Shown: positions 8,811 to 18,886 of the stretch, one piece after another | How positions within the stretch are numbered: the stretch's first letter is position 1 | How the letters are laid out: each line of letters starts with the position of its first letter | Assembly: GCA_002711845.1 (NCBI GenBank) | Contig: PASF01000006.1 | Span: 62,001-126,000, forward strand | Direction: 5' to 3' | DNA from: Gammaproteobacteria bacterium | Lineage (GTDB): Bacteria > Pseudomonadota > Gammaproteobacteria > Pseudomonadales > Pseudohongiellaceae | DNA: 64,000 nt | Translations under genes and position numbers: made by a program | Notes under the pieces: generated by a model | Database searches by the model: none | What the model was told of the DNA's origin: nothing | What the model saw: the letters and a program-made list of their open reading frames with translations, nothing else

Positions 8811-11385
8811 AAATGTCGCCTCCTGCAGGTACGGTCGCTACTTTACCATAATCGCTCGGCGGGATGTTATGCCAGAAACGGCGATCGCGCTGGCGATGCG
8901 TGCCTGACAGCCGCGGTCCGTCAGCGACGCCCAGCTCGATCTGCACAGCCCCGGTGCGTGGCGTCTGGCACACCACACTGCCATGATCACGCAGACGCTG
9001 CACGACCCCGGCGGCCGGGTGTCCAAAGCGGTTGCGGTAACCGGCCGAGATCACGCTCAATGACGGTTGTACGGCCCGGATAAACGCCGCTGACGAGGAG
9101 CTGGCGCTGCCGTGATGCGGCACCTGCAGAATATCTGCGCGCAGCGACTGCTCGCCGACCCGGCTCAGCAGCTCGCGTTCGGCAGCAGCCTCGATATCAC
9201 CGGTTAACAGGGCGCGCTGGCCGCCCGCACTGATCAGTAGCGCACAGGCGTTGTCGTTTTCATGGTGGTGAGTCCGTGCCGATGGATGCAGGACCTCAAA
9301 GTCCACGCCATCCCATTGCCAGCGCTGGCCGGCCCGGCAGCGCCCGACACGCGCACTGGCCAGCGGATCCGTATAACTGCCGCCGGCCAGCGCCTGCCGG
9401 ATACCCAGCTGCCCGGCCACGGACGCGGCACCACCACTGTGATCCTGATGCGCATGGCTGATGATGAGCATGTCCAGCGCGCGCACATCACGCCGCCGCA
9501 GATAGGGCACGATCACCGCGCGACCGGCATCAAATTGCGGTCCCAGCGCCGGCCCGGTATCGAACAAAAGGTGGTGATGCCGGGTATGCACCACCACGGC
9601 CAGCCCCTGCCCCACATCCAGAAACTGTATTTGCGCGGTCCCGGGCGCCGGGCGCGCGCGCTCGGCCGGCCAGATCAAGGGCGTCAGCAGACACAGCGGC
9701 AACAGCCAGGGCGTGCGGGTGGGCAGCAGCCCTCGCGGTGCCAGCATCAGCAACACGGCAAGCATGGCCAGCGCGGCCGCCAGCGGTGTCGGCGGCGCCG
9801 GTTGCCACAACGCCGGCCCCACCGCTGCCGCAGCTTCCAGCCCGGCAAACAACACACTCAACAGCCGGTCGGCGAGCCACAGCGGTCCGATGGCCAGCCC
9901 CGGTACGGTGACCAGCAGCAGCGCCCCGACCAGTGTCAGTGGCACAATCAGCAGGCTGACCAAAGGTATCGCCAGGACATTGGCAAGCGGCGATACCAGC
10001 GACACCTGACCGGTCCACAGCAGCAATGGCAGCAGCAGGCCGACACTGACCACCCATTGTGGTTGCAGCCAGCGCTGCCAGACCTGCCGCCAGGGCGGTA
10101 GCCTGAGCCGCCAGGCGGAGAGCCGCAATGAGGACCGCGACGATGGCCGGTCGGCAGGCCGGGCCGGTGGCTGGCGGTAACCGGTGAACGCAAACAGCAG
10201 CGCCCCCACCGCCGTGAATGACAGCCAGAAGCCGGCCTGGGTGACGCTCATCGGTGCCAGCAACAGCACCAGCGTCGCCGCCAGCAGCAGGCTGTAGCTG
10301 GGCATGAAACGCCGTCCCAGCAATTGCCCCGACATCACGACCAGCACCATGACCAGCGCCCGCTGGGTAGGCAACGAAAACCCGGCCAGCGCACTGTAGA
10401 TCAGCGCGGCCAGCACCGACGCCAGCGCCGCATAATGCTGGGCTGGCAACCATAACAGCAGACGGGGCACAACGCGCACCAGCAGGTTGACCAGGGCATA
10501 GGCCGTCATCGCCACAAAGCCGACATGCAGCCCGGAGATGACCAGCAGGTGATTGGTGCCGGTGCGTGACAGCAGCTGCCATTGCGCATCACTGACCCCG
10601 TCCCTGTCGCCGAGCATCAGCGCGCTCAGTACCCCGACATGACGCAGACCGGTGGCCTGCTGGTAGAGCCGTGAACGCAGCGCCGCGCGCACCGCCTGCA
10701 GACCGGGCCTGGCGCTGGACAGGCGCGTGTTAAAGGCGGTATCGCGCACGTATCCGCGAGCGACAATGCCCTGCTGGAACAACGCCGCCTCGTAGTCATA
10801 ACCGCCGGGATTGGCAAACCCGTGTGGCCGGTTCAGACGCACGCGGAAACGCCAGTGCTCGCCGGGCGCCAGCGTCAATGAGGCATACTCGTTGAGGGTG
10901 ATACGCGCCCCTGTCAGCGGTGCTTTCCCCTGTCCTTCCCCCTGTCCTTCCCCCGCTCCATCCCCATCGCCGACCGGGCAGTCGCGGGGATGCAGGCGAA
11001 AGCAGGCGCTGATGATATCCAGCTCGAATTGCTGGAAGGCGCCCCGCGGCGACGGCAGCCCGGCAATCGCGCCCGTCACCCAGAAGTCCACGCCCTCCAG
11101 CTCGCGCGGCAGCTGCCGCTCAAACTGCCGGGCGGCCAGCAGCCAGGACCAGAGCATGCCGAGCGCCAGGGCCAGAACCAGGGCCAGAACCAGCGCCGGT
11201 GCCCGCGTGCGTAACCGCTGAGCAACCCCGGCGCGAGCAACACCATACCTCCACAACAGCGCCGTCAGCGCCCCGCCGGTGAGCAGCAACAGCCCGGCAA
11301 TACTGCTCACCGGCCAGGGTGGCAACACCGGCACCCGACTGAACAGCCAGACGCCCAGACAAAATGCCAGCATCCCTGCGCGCAT
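8728..11385 (-). CDS. comEC: DNA internalization-related competence protein ComEC/Rec2
   Basis: ComEC forms the inner-membrane channel for single-stranded DNA uptake during natural transformation. The 885-residue protein has an N-terminal membrane segment and soluble domain (DUF4131-like), a central polytopic competence domain (GTNHLLVISGLHVG, GRRFMPSYS), and a C-terminal metallo-beta-lactamase-like nuclease (LLFDTG, ISHAHQDHSGG, LLTGDIE, LQVPHHGS). A Gly/Glu/Gln repeat insertion near residue 145 is unusual. Beyond RRFWHNIPP, where many homologues end, about 40 residues run on through the exbB ribosome-binding site and start. Upstream neighbour lolE is 113 bp away. Confidence 0.93.
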   Translation of the reverse strand: MRAGMLAFCLGVWLFSRVPVLPPWPVSSIAGLLLLTGGALTALLWRYGVARAGVAQRLRTRAPALVLALVLALALGMLWSWLLAARQFERQLPRELEGVDFWVTGAIAGLPSPRGAFQQFELDIISACFRLHPRDCPVGDGDGAGEGQGEGQGKAPLTGARITLNEYASLTLAPGEHWRFRVRLNRPHGFANPGGYDYEAALFQQGIVARGYVRDTAFNTRLSSARPGLQAVRAALRSRLYQQATGLRHVGVLSALMLGDRDGVSDAQWQLLSRTGTNHLLVISGLHVGFVAMTAYALVNLLVRVVPRLLLWLPAQHYAALASVLAALIYSALAGFSLPTQRALVMVLVVMSGQLLGRRFMPSYSLLLAATLVLLLAPMSVTQAGFWLSFTAVGALLFAFTGYRQPPARPADRPSSRSSLRLSAWRLRLPPWRQVWQRWLQPQWVVSVGLLLPLLLWTGQVSLVSPLANVLAIPLVSLLIVPLTLVGALLLVTVPGLAIGPLWLADRLLSVLFAGLEAAAAVGPALWQPAPPTPLAAALAMLAVLLMLAPRGLLPTRTPWLLPLCLLTPLIWPAERARPAPGTAQIQFLDVGQGLAVVVHTRHHHLLFDTGPALGPQFDAGRAVIVPYLRRRDVRALDMLIISHAHQDHSGGAASVAGQLGIRQALAGGSYTDPLASARVGRCRAGQRWQWDGVDFEVLHPSARTHHHENDNACALLISAGGQRALLTGDIEAAAERELLSRVGEQSLRADILQVPHHGSASSSSAAFIRAVQPSLSVISAGYRNRFGHPAAGVVQRLRDHGSVVCQTPRTGAVQIELGVADGPRLSGTHRQRDRRFWHNIPPSDYGKVATVPAGGDICGRNRDGGRLVDAADNSVFDSGDCDCH

Positions 11386-11498
11386 GGTTCGTCACTGCCG
11401 TCTCGGGGACGGCTTCCGGGTTGGATTGGGTGATGCGGCCGCGAGCAAAACGCAGGCCGTTCAAAGGGTATAGCAGGCCGGTTGTGCCGCTGCCCGGG

Positions 11499-12745
11499 TT
11501 ATTCGCTGCGCAGGGCCTCAGCAGGCAGCACCCGGGCGGCACGCCAGGCCGGGTACAGACTGGCCAGCAGGCACAGCACCAGCACGCCGGCGCTGACACC
11601 AATCAGGTCAGCCACACGCAGCTCGGAAGGCAGGAAATCCACCGGATACACATCGGCGCTGAGCAACTGCGCGCCCGACAGCTGTTCAACCCAGGCAAAC
11701 AGATCACTCACGCTCAGTGCCAGGGCGGTCCCCAGCAGCAGCCCGATCAGTGTGCCCAGCAGCCCGACCAGACAACCTTGCAGCACAAAGATGCGGCCGA
11801 TCATAAAGGGACTTGCACCCATTGTGCGCAAAATGGCGATATCTCCGCGCTTATCCCGGACAATCATGATCAGGCTGACCACCAGGTTAAAGGCCGCCAC
11901 GGCCACCAGCAGCCACAGCAAAAACCCGACAATGGTGCGCGACAGGCGGATATTCTCGTAGATCGCGCCAAACCACTGGGTCCAGGTTTCCAGGTAAAAA
12001 CCCAGCGGCAGCAGAGCGTCGATGTCGGCGCGCAATGCGTTCACGGCCAGCACATCATCCGTGCGCAGCCGCAGGCCGGTGAAGCGGTCAGGCTGTCGGT
12101 ACAGTGCCTGGGCATCGGCCAGCGCGATCATCACCAGTCGCTCATCAAGCTCCTGCGTGCCTACCCGGTAGATACCGCCAACGGTAAAACGTCGCTGCAC
12201 CGGCAGCGGCGCCACCGGGTTAATCGATACATTCAGTGAGTACAGCGCCACCGTGTCACCCAGGTCCACGCCCAGACGCTGCGCCAGGGTTTCGCCTAAC
12301 ACCACCTGAAAGCGTGATTCGCCCAGCGCCCCCAGGCTGCCGGCGCGCATGAACTGCGACAGCCGCGAGATCTGTGCTTCGCGGACCGGGTCAACGCCGT
12401 TGACCAGCACGCCGACGTTGTCGTCAGGCCCGGCGATCACGCCATTGGCCGCCAGTACCGGCGCGCTCAGGTTGACCCCGGGCACTGCCAGCACCTCGGC
12501 GTCCAGTTGTGCCCAGCGCCCGGTGTTGATGTGCTCCTGGGTGGTGATGGTGGCGTGCGGCATGATGCCCAGTACATTTTCGCGCACCTCGCGATCAAAG
12601 CCGTTCATCACCGACAACACGGTGATCAGGATACAGACGCTGAGCGCCAGCCCCCCGACCGTCAGCATCGACATGAAACTCACCAGCTCGCTGCGCCGGC
12701 CGACACTGACATAGCGCAGTGCAATAAAGGCTGCCAGCGAGCGCG

Positions 12746-12749
<4 letters not shown>
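11499..12749 (-). CDS. lolE: Lipoprotein-releasing ABC transporter permease LolE-type
   Basis: The 416-residue FtsX/LolCE-family permease has an N-terminal transmembrane helix (about 24-50), a large periplasmic domain, and three C-terminal helices (about 270-400), ending [19 protein letters not shown]. With LolC and LolD it extracts outer-membrane lipoproteins from the inner membrane and hands them to LolA. It is the third gene of lolC-lolD-lolE and overlaps lolD by 4 nt. Assignment as LolE rather than LolC rests on gene order and N-terminal sequence; the two paralogues are similar. Confidence 0.88.
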
Positions 12750-13426
<677 letters not shown>

Positions 13427-13444
13427 GTCTGTCTCCCGCGTCAT

Positions 13445-14713
13445 TTACTCGTACCTCAGCACATCGGCAGGCTGGATGCGGGACGCACGCCAGGCCGGGT
13501 AGAGCGTGGCCAGCAGGCTGATGAGCAGCGCACAGGCGCACACCAGCGCCACATCCGACCACAACAGCTCGGCCTGCAGATGCGCAATCATGTAGGTGTC
13601 GCCCGGGGTCAGTGCATTGTTCAGCAGCGACTGCAGGGCCTGCGTCATATCACCAATACTGGCGGCCAGCGCCACCCCTCCCAGCGCGCCCAGCGCGGTA
13701 CCAAACACCCCGGCCGCCAGACCCTGGATCACAAACACCGCCATCACCGTGCCGCGCCCGGCACCCATGGTCCGCAGAATGGCGATGTCAGCACTCTTGT
13801 CGGCCACCGTCATCACCAGGGTCGCCACGATGTTGACGGCGCCAATGATGACAATCATCAGCAGCATGAAACCGGTCAGAATCTTCTCCATGCGCAGGGC
13901 ATCAAACAGGCTGCGGCGGGTCTGATCCCAGCTGCTGACCTGGTAGTCCAGCGCCCCGCCCTGCGCACCGGTGGCAGGCAGCGCGCGCACGGCCGTGCTG
14001 CTGATGGTCGCCGCGGCGAACACGTCATCGACCCGCAGACGCATCTGCAGGCGCCCGGTAGCCGCCGCCGCGCCGGGAAACAGATCCTGCGCGGCCGGCA
14101 AATTGACCAGCGCAGTGCTGGCATTGTCATAGAAGCCGAAATCCGCCACGCCCAGCACCCGCAAGCTGCGGGCATCGCCGAGGTCGCGGCCGAGCAGACT
14201 GGCCAGCGGTGTCACGGACAACTGCGTGCCACTGAACAGCCCCAGCCGCGAGGCCAGCCGGGTACCGAGAATGATGCCATCAGGCGTCGTCGCCAGCGCC
14301 TCCAGCATCTGTCGGGTATTCAGGCTGTCCTGCTGGAGCACGGCAGGTTCGGTCACCGGGTCGATGCCGCGCACGGCCACAAATTCGCCGCGGCCCTCAA
14401 ATCGCAACCAGGCCTCGCCTTCGATAAATGGGGCAGCAGCGACCACCCCTGGCTGTTGCTGCAGCATCTGCGCCGCCTGTGGCCAGCCGAGAGCGCCGGC
14501 TGGCAGCACCAGTTCGGCATGCGGCACTGACTTGAGGGTTTCGTCACGCATGGTACTGGTGGACGCATTGATCACCGACATTACCGCGATCAACGCCAGC
14601 ACCCCCAGCGCGATGCCCAGCATGGAAATCAGCGACACAAAGGACATCAGCTGATTTTTTTTGCGAGCTCTGACAAAGCGCAGCCCGACAAACAGGACCA
14701 GGGGTTGATACAT
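13445..14713 (-). CDS. lolC: Lipoprotein-releasing ABC transporter permease LolC-type
   Basis: The 422-residue permease begins MYQPLVLFVGLRF, very like LolC of enterobacteria, with a first helix at about 23-48, a periplasmic domain that in LolC recruits LolA, and three further helices ending LYPAWRASRIQPADVLRYE. It is the first gene of the lol block and has a predicted promoter 38-66 bp upstream. Its stop codon abuts lolD. Confidence 0.9.
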   Translation of the reverse strand: MYQPLVLFVGLRFVRARKKNQLMSFVSLISMLGIALGVLALIAVMSVINASTSTMRDETLKSVPHAELVLPAGALGWPQAAQMLQQQPGVVAAAPFIEGEAWLRFEGRGEFVAVRGIDPVTEPAVLQQDSLNTRQMLEALATTPDGIILGTRLASRLGLFSGTQLSVTPLASLLGRDLGDARSLRVLGVADFGFYDNASTALVNLPAAQDLFPGAAAATGRLQMRLRVDDVFAAATISSTAVRALPATGAQGGALDYQVSSWDQTRRSLFDALRMEKILTGFMLLMIVIIGAVNIVATLVMTVADKSADIAILRTMGAGRGTVMAVFVIQGLAAGVFGTALGALGGVALAASIGDMTQALQSLLNNALTPGDTYMIAHLQAELLWSDVALVCACALLISLLATLYPAWRASRIQPADVLRYE

Positions 14714-14750
14714 GTACGGTTAATCCGGCAATGACGGCATGAGAGCGACG

Positions 14751-14779
14751 ATTCTAGTCGAGCCACCGGCGTAAAACAA
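14751..14779 (-). promoter_or_regulatory. Predicted sigma-70 promoter of the lol-pgsA operon
   Basis: On the minus strand TTGTTT (14774-14779) and TAGAAT (14751-14756) are 17 bases apart, placing the transcript start about 30 nt before the lolC ATG. All genes to 54 lie on the same strand with small gaps, so this may be the main promoter of the envelope operon. Confidence 0.55.
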
Positions 14780-14852
14780 ACATCCCCCACCACCGGCACC
14801 ACCGCTGCGCCGGCAGAGCGCCACACAGCGCGTTAATAAGTTGCTCAGGTAT

Positions 14853-14881
14853 TTGAATCGGCAAGGGTTTGCTGTTATAGT
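14853..14881 (+). promoter_or_regulatory. Predicted sigma-70 promoter of rne
   Basis: TTGAAT (14853-14858), 17-base spacer, TATAGT (14876-14881). It would start transcription near 14888, giving an rne leader of about 630 nt. Other rne promoters could exist downstream; I saw no better match by eye. Confidence 0.5.
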
Positions 14882-15520
14882 CGCGGAGCTGTGGCGTGGT
14901 TGATGGCGAAACACACGACATGTCGATTACATGTCTGCGCCAATGACATCAGTAAAGCCGTATTAGCCACAGCGAAACCGAATTGGCAGAACCGAATTTT
15001 ATTTTGCAGTACCGGATTTTTTAAGCAGTACTTAACCGAGCAACCAGACTGAAGACTCGGGCGAATGATTTTTGCGCGGGGGCACACCAGGAGTGATTGC
15101 CCCGCTGCATCCCGCTCCAGCAGGATCTCAGCCACACAAGCTGAGCCGCAGAGCCGGAAAGCCGGGCACATAAACGGCGACAACGAACAAGCAAGGCGAC
15201 GCCCAGGTCCTGATTCACGGGCAGGCGTCACCACCGAAAGACCGTGATCTCGAGACACGATTCCGACACCGAACCACGGTTGCAGTGACAGCAGGAAACC
15301 TGAACCTTATCCAAGGGTTCGGGCCAGCAGACCGCATTGCGCCCCTGTCACCGGCATGTGTTACAGCCTTATTCCGGCTGCTCATTCATGATCGCTGCTT
15401 GTCCTGTCCCGCCCCGCCTGCGCAAATCTGCACGTTGACGATGCCGTCTTAACGTGTTGATTCCCGTAAATCATCTCGCCCGGATTGGCTGATCTGGTTC
15501 AACTGAGATGTGTATTCACT

Positions 15521-18500
15521 ATGAAAAGAATGTTGATCAATGCCACGCAGGAAGAAGAGTTGCGGGTTGCCCTCGTTGACGGCCAGAAACTCTACGACCT
15601 GGATATCGAAAACCGCACCCGCGTACAGAAAAAGGCCAGTATCTTCAAAGGCCGCATCACCCGGGTAGAACCCAGCCTGGAAGCGGCCTTTGTTGATTTC
15701 GGCGCCGAGCGTCACGGCTTCCTGCCGCTGAAAGAGATTTCCCCGTCGTATTTCCGCAAAGGTATCGAAGGCGGCCGCGTCAGTATCAAGGAAGCGGTGG
15801 CTGAAGGCACGGAAGTCATCGTGCAGGTAGAAAAGGAAGAACGCGGCAACAAGGGCGCTGCCCTGACCACCTTTATCAGCCTGGCCGGCCGGTACCTGGT
15901 GCTGATGCCCAACAATCCCCGCGCCGGCGGCATTTCCCGCCGCATTGAGGGCGACGAGCGTTCCGAGATCCGCGAAGCCATCAATGGCCTGAACATCCCC
16001 GACGGCATGGGCATCATTGTGCGCACCGCCGGTGTGGGCAAACAACAGGAAGAACTGCAATGGGACCTGGATTACCTGTTGTCGCTGTGGCAGTCCATCA
16101 CTGAGGCCGCCGACAAGAAATCATCGCCCTTTCTGATCTATCAGGAAAGCAACGTTATCATCCGGACCATCCGTGACTACCTGCGCCAGGACATTGGCGA
16201 GGTGCTGTTTGATACCGAAGAGTCCTACACCGAAGCCATGGATTTTGTGCGTCAGGTCATGCCACATTACGAATCCCGGATCAAGCTTTATCAGGAGCCG
16301 CTGCCGCTGTTCAACCGTTTCCAGATTGAAGCGCAGATCGAGTCCGCGTTTCAGCGCGAAGTGAAACTGCCATCAGGCGGCTCCATCGTGATCGACCCGA
16401 CCGAGGCGCTGATCTCCATCGACATCAACTCCTCACGCGCCACGCGCGGGTCGGACATTGAAGAAACGGCATTGAACACCAATCTGGAGGCGGCCGATGA
16501 AATTGCCCGCCAGCTGCGCCTGCGCGACATGGGCGGCCTGGTGGTGATCGACTTTATCGACATGAGTGCTGCCAAGAACCAGAAGGAAGTGGAAAACCGC
16601 ATGCGTGATGCGCTGGAAGCTGACCGTGCGCGTGTTCAGGTGGGCCGCATTTCACGCTTTGGGCTGCTGGAGATGTCACGCCAGCGTCTGCGCCCTTCCC
16701 TGGAAGAAACCAGCGCCGTGGTGTGCCCGCGCTGTAATGGCCAGGGCGCCATCCGTGACGTGAAGTCACTGTGTCTGTCCATCCTGCGCATCCTGCAGGA
16801 AGAAGCCAACAAGAAGAAGAGCGCCGAAATCCATGCCATCGTGCCGTTGTCAGTGGCCTCCTACCTGCTGAATGAAAAGCGCTCAGCCGTGCTGGCCATT
16901 GAGGCACAAAGCAAAACCCGGTTGCTGATCATCGCCAATCCGGCCATGGAAACACCGCATTACGAAATCCAGAGCATCAGTGCCCAGGACGGCAGCACCA
17001 CCCAGCGCGCCAGTTTCGAAATCGAAACCGGCGGCCCGGAAGACGATGTCATTCAGGCCAAAAAGGCACCGCCTGCGCAGCAGGCTGCCGTGCAGGCACC
17101 CACGCTGGCACAGGCACCGGCGCATGTACCCACTGCGCGCCCCGTGCCACCGGAAGCCAAAAAGAAAGGGTTCCTGGGTTCGCTGTTCTCTGTGTTCACC
17201 GACATGTTTGCCGGTGCAGCCAATGACGACGAGCAGGAGAAGGAAGACGAGGGCAAGGATCGCAATTCGCGTAACCGCGAGCGGCGCCCGCAGAACAGCC
17301 AGCAACGTCATCAGAAGCAGGGCCGTGGCAATGAGCGCGGCAACCGCACAAACAAGACCGACGGTGAGCGTTCAGAATCCTCACCGGGTCAGGGCCGTCG
17401 ACGCGGTGGCCGCAATCGTTCGCAGAACGATGACGACAATGCCCGCAAGGATGGTAATGTTGCCCCCGCGGAGGGCAATACAACCCAGGATGCCGCTGAT
17501 GACAATAAAGGGGGTGATGGCCAGAGCCGTCGCCGTCGTGGCCAGAACCGTCCGCGTAACGCCACCAAGCGTCAGCGCGGCCCACATCCCGATGCCGTAG
17601 ACAACGAAAACACAGCCGCAGCCAGTGACGACCAGAGCGTTGATCAAGGCGACAACGCCGGCAACCAGGCCGGTAATCAGGAGCAAAAGCCGAAGCAGCG
17701 CACCCGAAAAGCAGCCAGCGACAACGCTGACGACAGCAACGCAGCAGATAAAACTGACAAAAACGCAGACAATACTGCTGACGCGTCGTCAGACAACAAC
17801 GAAGACGGCTCGCCCAAACCCCGTCGTCGTCGCAGCCGAGGTGGCAGCCGTCGTCGTGGTCGTGGCAACAGCAGCGACAGTAATGAGAGCAATGGGAGCA
17901 ACGAGAGCAACGACCGCGGTGACAACAACGACAGCGGTCACAATAAAGAAGAGCCAAATGGCAACAAAGCTGAGGGCTCTTCTCCCGCTGAAGGCTCTTC
18001 CAACGCTGATCAGCGTGGTGGCAACGCCGCAGCGGCCAAGGCGTCTGATGACGTGCCTGACGTCGCCAAGGCGGTGCAGGCGTCACAGGCTGCTGAAGCA
18101 GCCCTGAGCGAAGAAACAGCCCTGAGCGAAGAAACAGCCGTGAGCGAAAAAACAGCCATGAGCGAAAAAGCCAGCTCGGAAGATGAAAAAGCAGCCCCAA
18201 GCGACAAAAAAGCAGCCGAGGCTGCCGCCGTCAGCACCGAGGCCGCCGTGAGCGAAGCCGCCGCTGACAGCGGACAAAAAGTCGATGGTGCGTCCGAAGA
18301 AGCCTCGGCCCAGGCTGACCTGGACAAGTCTGCCGGCACGCCGGAAGATGCAGATGCTGACAAAAAGCCGACACGCAAACGTGCACCGGCCCGCAAACGT
18401 GCCAGCAGCAAAGGCAAGAAAGCAGCTGCGGCGGATGCGGAGGCACCTGCCGCCGAAAAATCAGCTGACACCACCACGGCAGCACCGGCCGCGACACCTG

Positions 18501-18700
18501 ACAAGCTGGAAGACAAGCCGGCAGCCGCACCCGAACCGGCAGCAGACGCCAAGCCTGCTGCGTCGGACACACCCGCCGAGGCTGACAAGCCGGCCGCCAT
18601 CCCGGCCGGCGGCCGCGCGCCAAACGACCCGCGTGAAATCAAGCGTCGTCGTCTGGAAGAAGAAGCACGCAAGAAAGCGGAAGCCGACAACGCCGAGTGA
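15521..18700 (+). CDS. rne: Ribonuclease E
   Basis: RNase E is the main endoribonuclease for mRNA turnover and rRNA/tRNA processing and the scaffold of the degradosome. I start it at [10 protein letters not shown] (15521), the family start, not at an upstream in-frame ATG. The 1059-residue protein has an S1 domain (about 36-120), catalytic aspartates in SIDINSS (D301) and VIDFIDM (D344), and the zinc-link CPRC (C402, C405). [19 protein letters not shown] (about 547-565) resembles the membrane-targeting helix. The rest is a long disordered acidic/Arg-rich arm with RGG/RRR tracts and a four-fold LSEETA-like repeat, ending with an NDPRE motif resembling the conserved end of pseudomonad RNase E. 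Confidence 0.96.
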   Translation: MKRMLINATQEEELRVALVDGQKLYDLDIENRTRVQKKASIFKGRITRVEPSLEAAFVDFGAERHGFLPLKEISPSYFRKGIEGGRVSIKEAVAEGTEVIVQVEKEERGNKGAALTTFISLAGRYLVLMPNNPRAGGISRRIEGDERSEIREAINGLNIPDGMGIIVRTAGVGKQQEELQWDLDYLLSLWQSITEAADKKSSPFLIYQESNVIIRTIRDYLRQDIGEVLFDTEESYTEAMDFVRQVMPHYESRIKLYQEPLPLFNRFQIEAQIESAFQREVKLPSGGSIVIDPTEALISIDINSSRATRGSDIEETALNTNLEAADEIARQLRLRDMGGLVVIDFIDMSAAKNQKEVENRMRDALEADRARVQVGRISRFGLLEMSRQRLRPSLEETSAVVCPRCNGQGAIRDVKSLCLSILRILQEEANKKKSAEIHAIVPLSVASYLLNEKRSAVLAIEAQSKTRLLIIANPAMETPHYEIQSISAQDGSTTQRASFEIETGGPEDDVIQAKKAPPAQQAAVQAPTLAQAPAHVPTARPVPPEAKKKGFLGSLFSVFTDMFAGAANDDEQEKEDEGKDRNSRNRERRPQNSQQRHQKQGRGNERGNRTNKTDGERSESSPGQGRRRGGRNRSQNDDDNARKDGNVAPAEGNTTQDAADDNKGGDGQSRRRRGQNRPRNATKRQRGPHPDAVDNENTAAASDDQSVDQGDNAGNQAGNQEQKPKQRTRKAASDNADDSNAADKTDKNADNTADASSDNNEDGSPKPRRRRSRGGSRRRGRGNSSDSNESNGSNESNDRGDNNDSGHNKEEPNGNKAEGSSPAEGSSNADQRGGNAAAAKASDDVPDVAKAVQASQAAEAALSEETALSEETAVSEKTAMSEKASSEDEKAAPSDKKAAEAAAVSTEAAVSEAAADSGQKVDGASEEASAQADLDKSAGTPEDADADKKPTRKRAPARKRASSKGKKAAAADAEAPAAEKSADTTTAAPAATPDKLEDKPAAAPEPAADAKPAASDTPAEADKPAAIPAGGRAPNDPREIKRRRLEEEARKKAEADNAE

Positions 18701-18747
18701 TACGTTAAAGCGTGTTGCAGGGCGTTAACGGAGTAAGAGATGTAAGG

Positions 18748-18816
18748 GGGAATTTAAGGGGACGGAGGTTAGATTTGCTGTGCAAATCCCTCCGTCCCTT
18801 TAAATTCCCTTTTTTT
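18748..18816 (+). terminator. Very strong hairpin terminator after rne
   Basis: A 21-bp arm (18748-18768, containing GGGGACGGAGG) pairs with 18789-18809 with a single G-T wobble. The stem is extended after a 3-nt bulge by GATTTGC (18772-18778) and GCAAATC (18782-18788) around a TGT loop, and is followed by seven Ts (18810-18816). Form and T-run fit an intrinsic terminator for rne. The GGGGACGGAGG word resembles REP-type repeats, so a dispersed repeat may have supplied the terminator. Confidence 0.85.
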
Positions 18817-18886
18817 GTCACAACAATTGCCAAATCCGACAAAATTGCGGAATATGGGCCCTCACACCAGTCATCGGGGGCGCCGC

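Larger units (their letters stand above)
14714..15520. other. Divergent control region between lolC and rne (807 bp, no gene)
   Basis: No credible coding sequence is seen on either strand. It holds a minus-strand promoter for lolC (14751-14779), a plus-strand promoter for rne (14853-14881), and a leader of roughly 630 nt with several hairpins, including 15076-15105 (GCGGGG pairing with CCCCGC, capped by CA/TG) and 15127-15145 (CTCAGC / GCTGAG). In enterobacteria a long structured rne leader lets RNase E destabilise its own mRNA; a similar role here is inference. Confidence 0.6.

Noticed and set aside
11364-12239. Plus-strand open frame opposite lolE
   Set aside because: His/Gln-rich antisense of a Leu/Val-rich membrane protein gene; no support.
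14875-15258. Open frames in the rne leader on the minus strand
   Set aside because: They have atypical composition, no ribosome-binding site and overlap predicted RNA hairpins and the rne promoter.
15485-15520. Upstream ATG extending RNase E by 12 residues
   Set aside because: The family starts at MKRMLINA; the extension is not homologous.
17196-18200. A Cys/Arg/His-rich open frame opposite the rne tail
   Set aside because: Its composition is the complement of the Asp/Asn/Arg-rich RNase E arm; no independent start signal or family match is seen.
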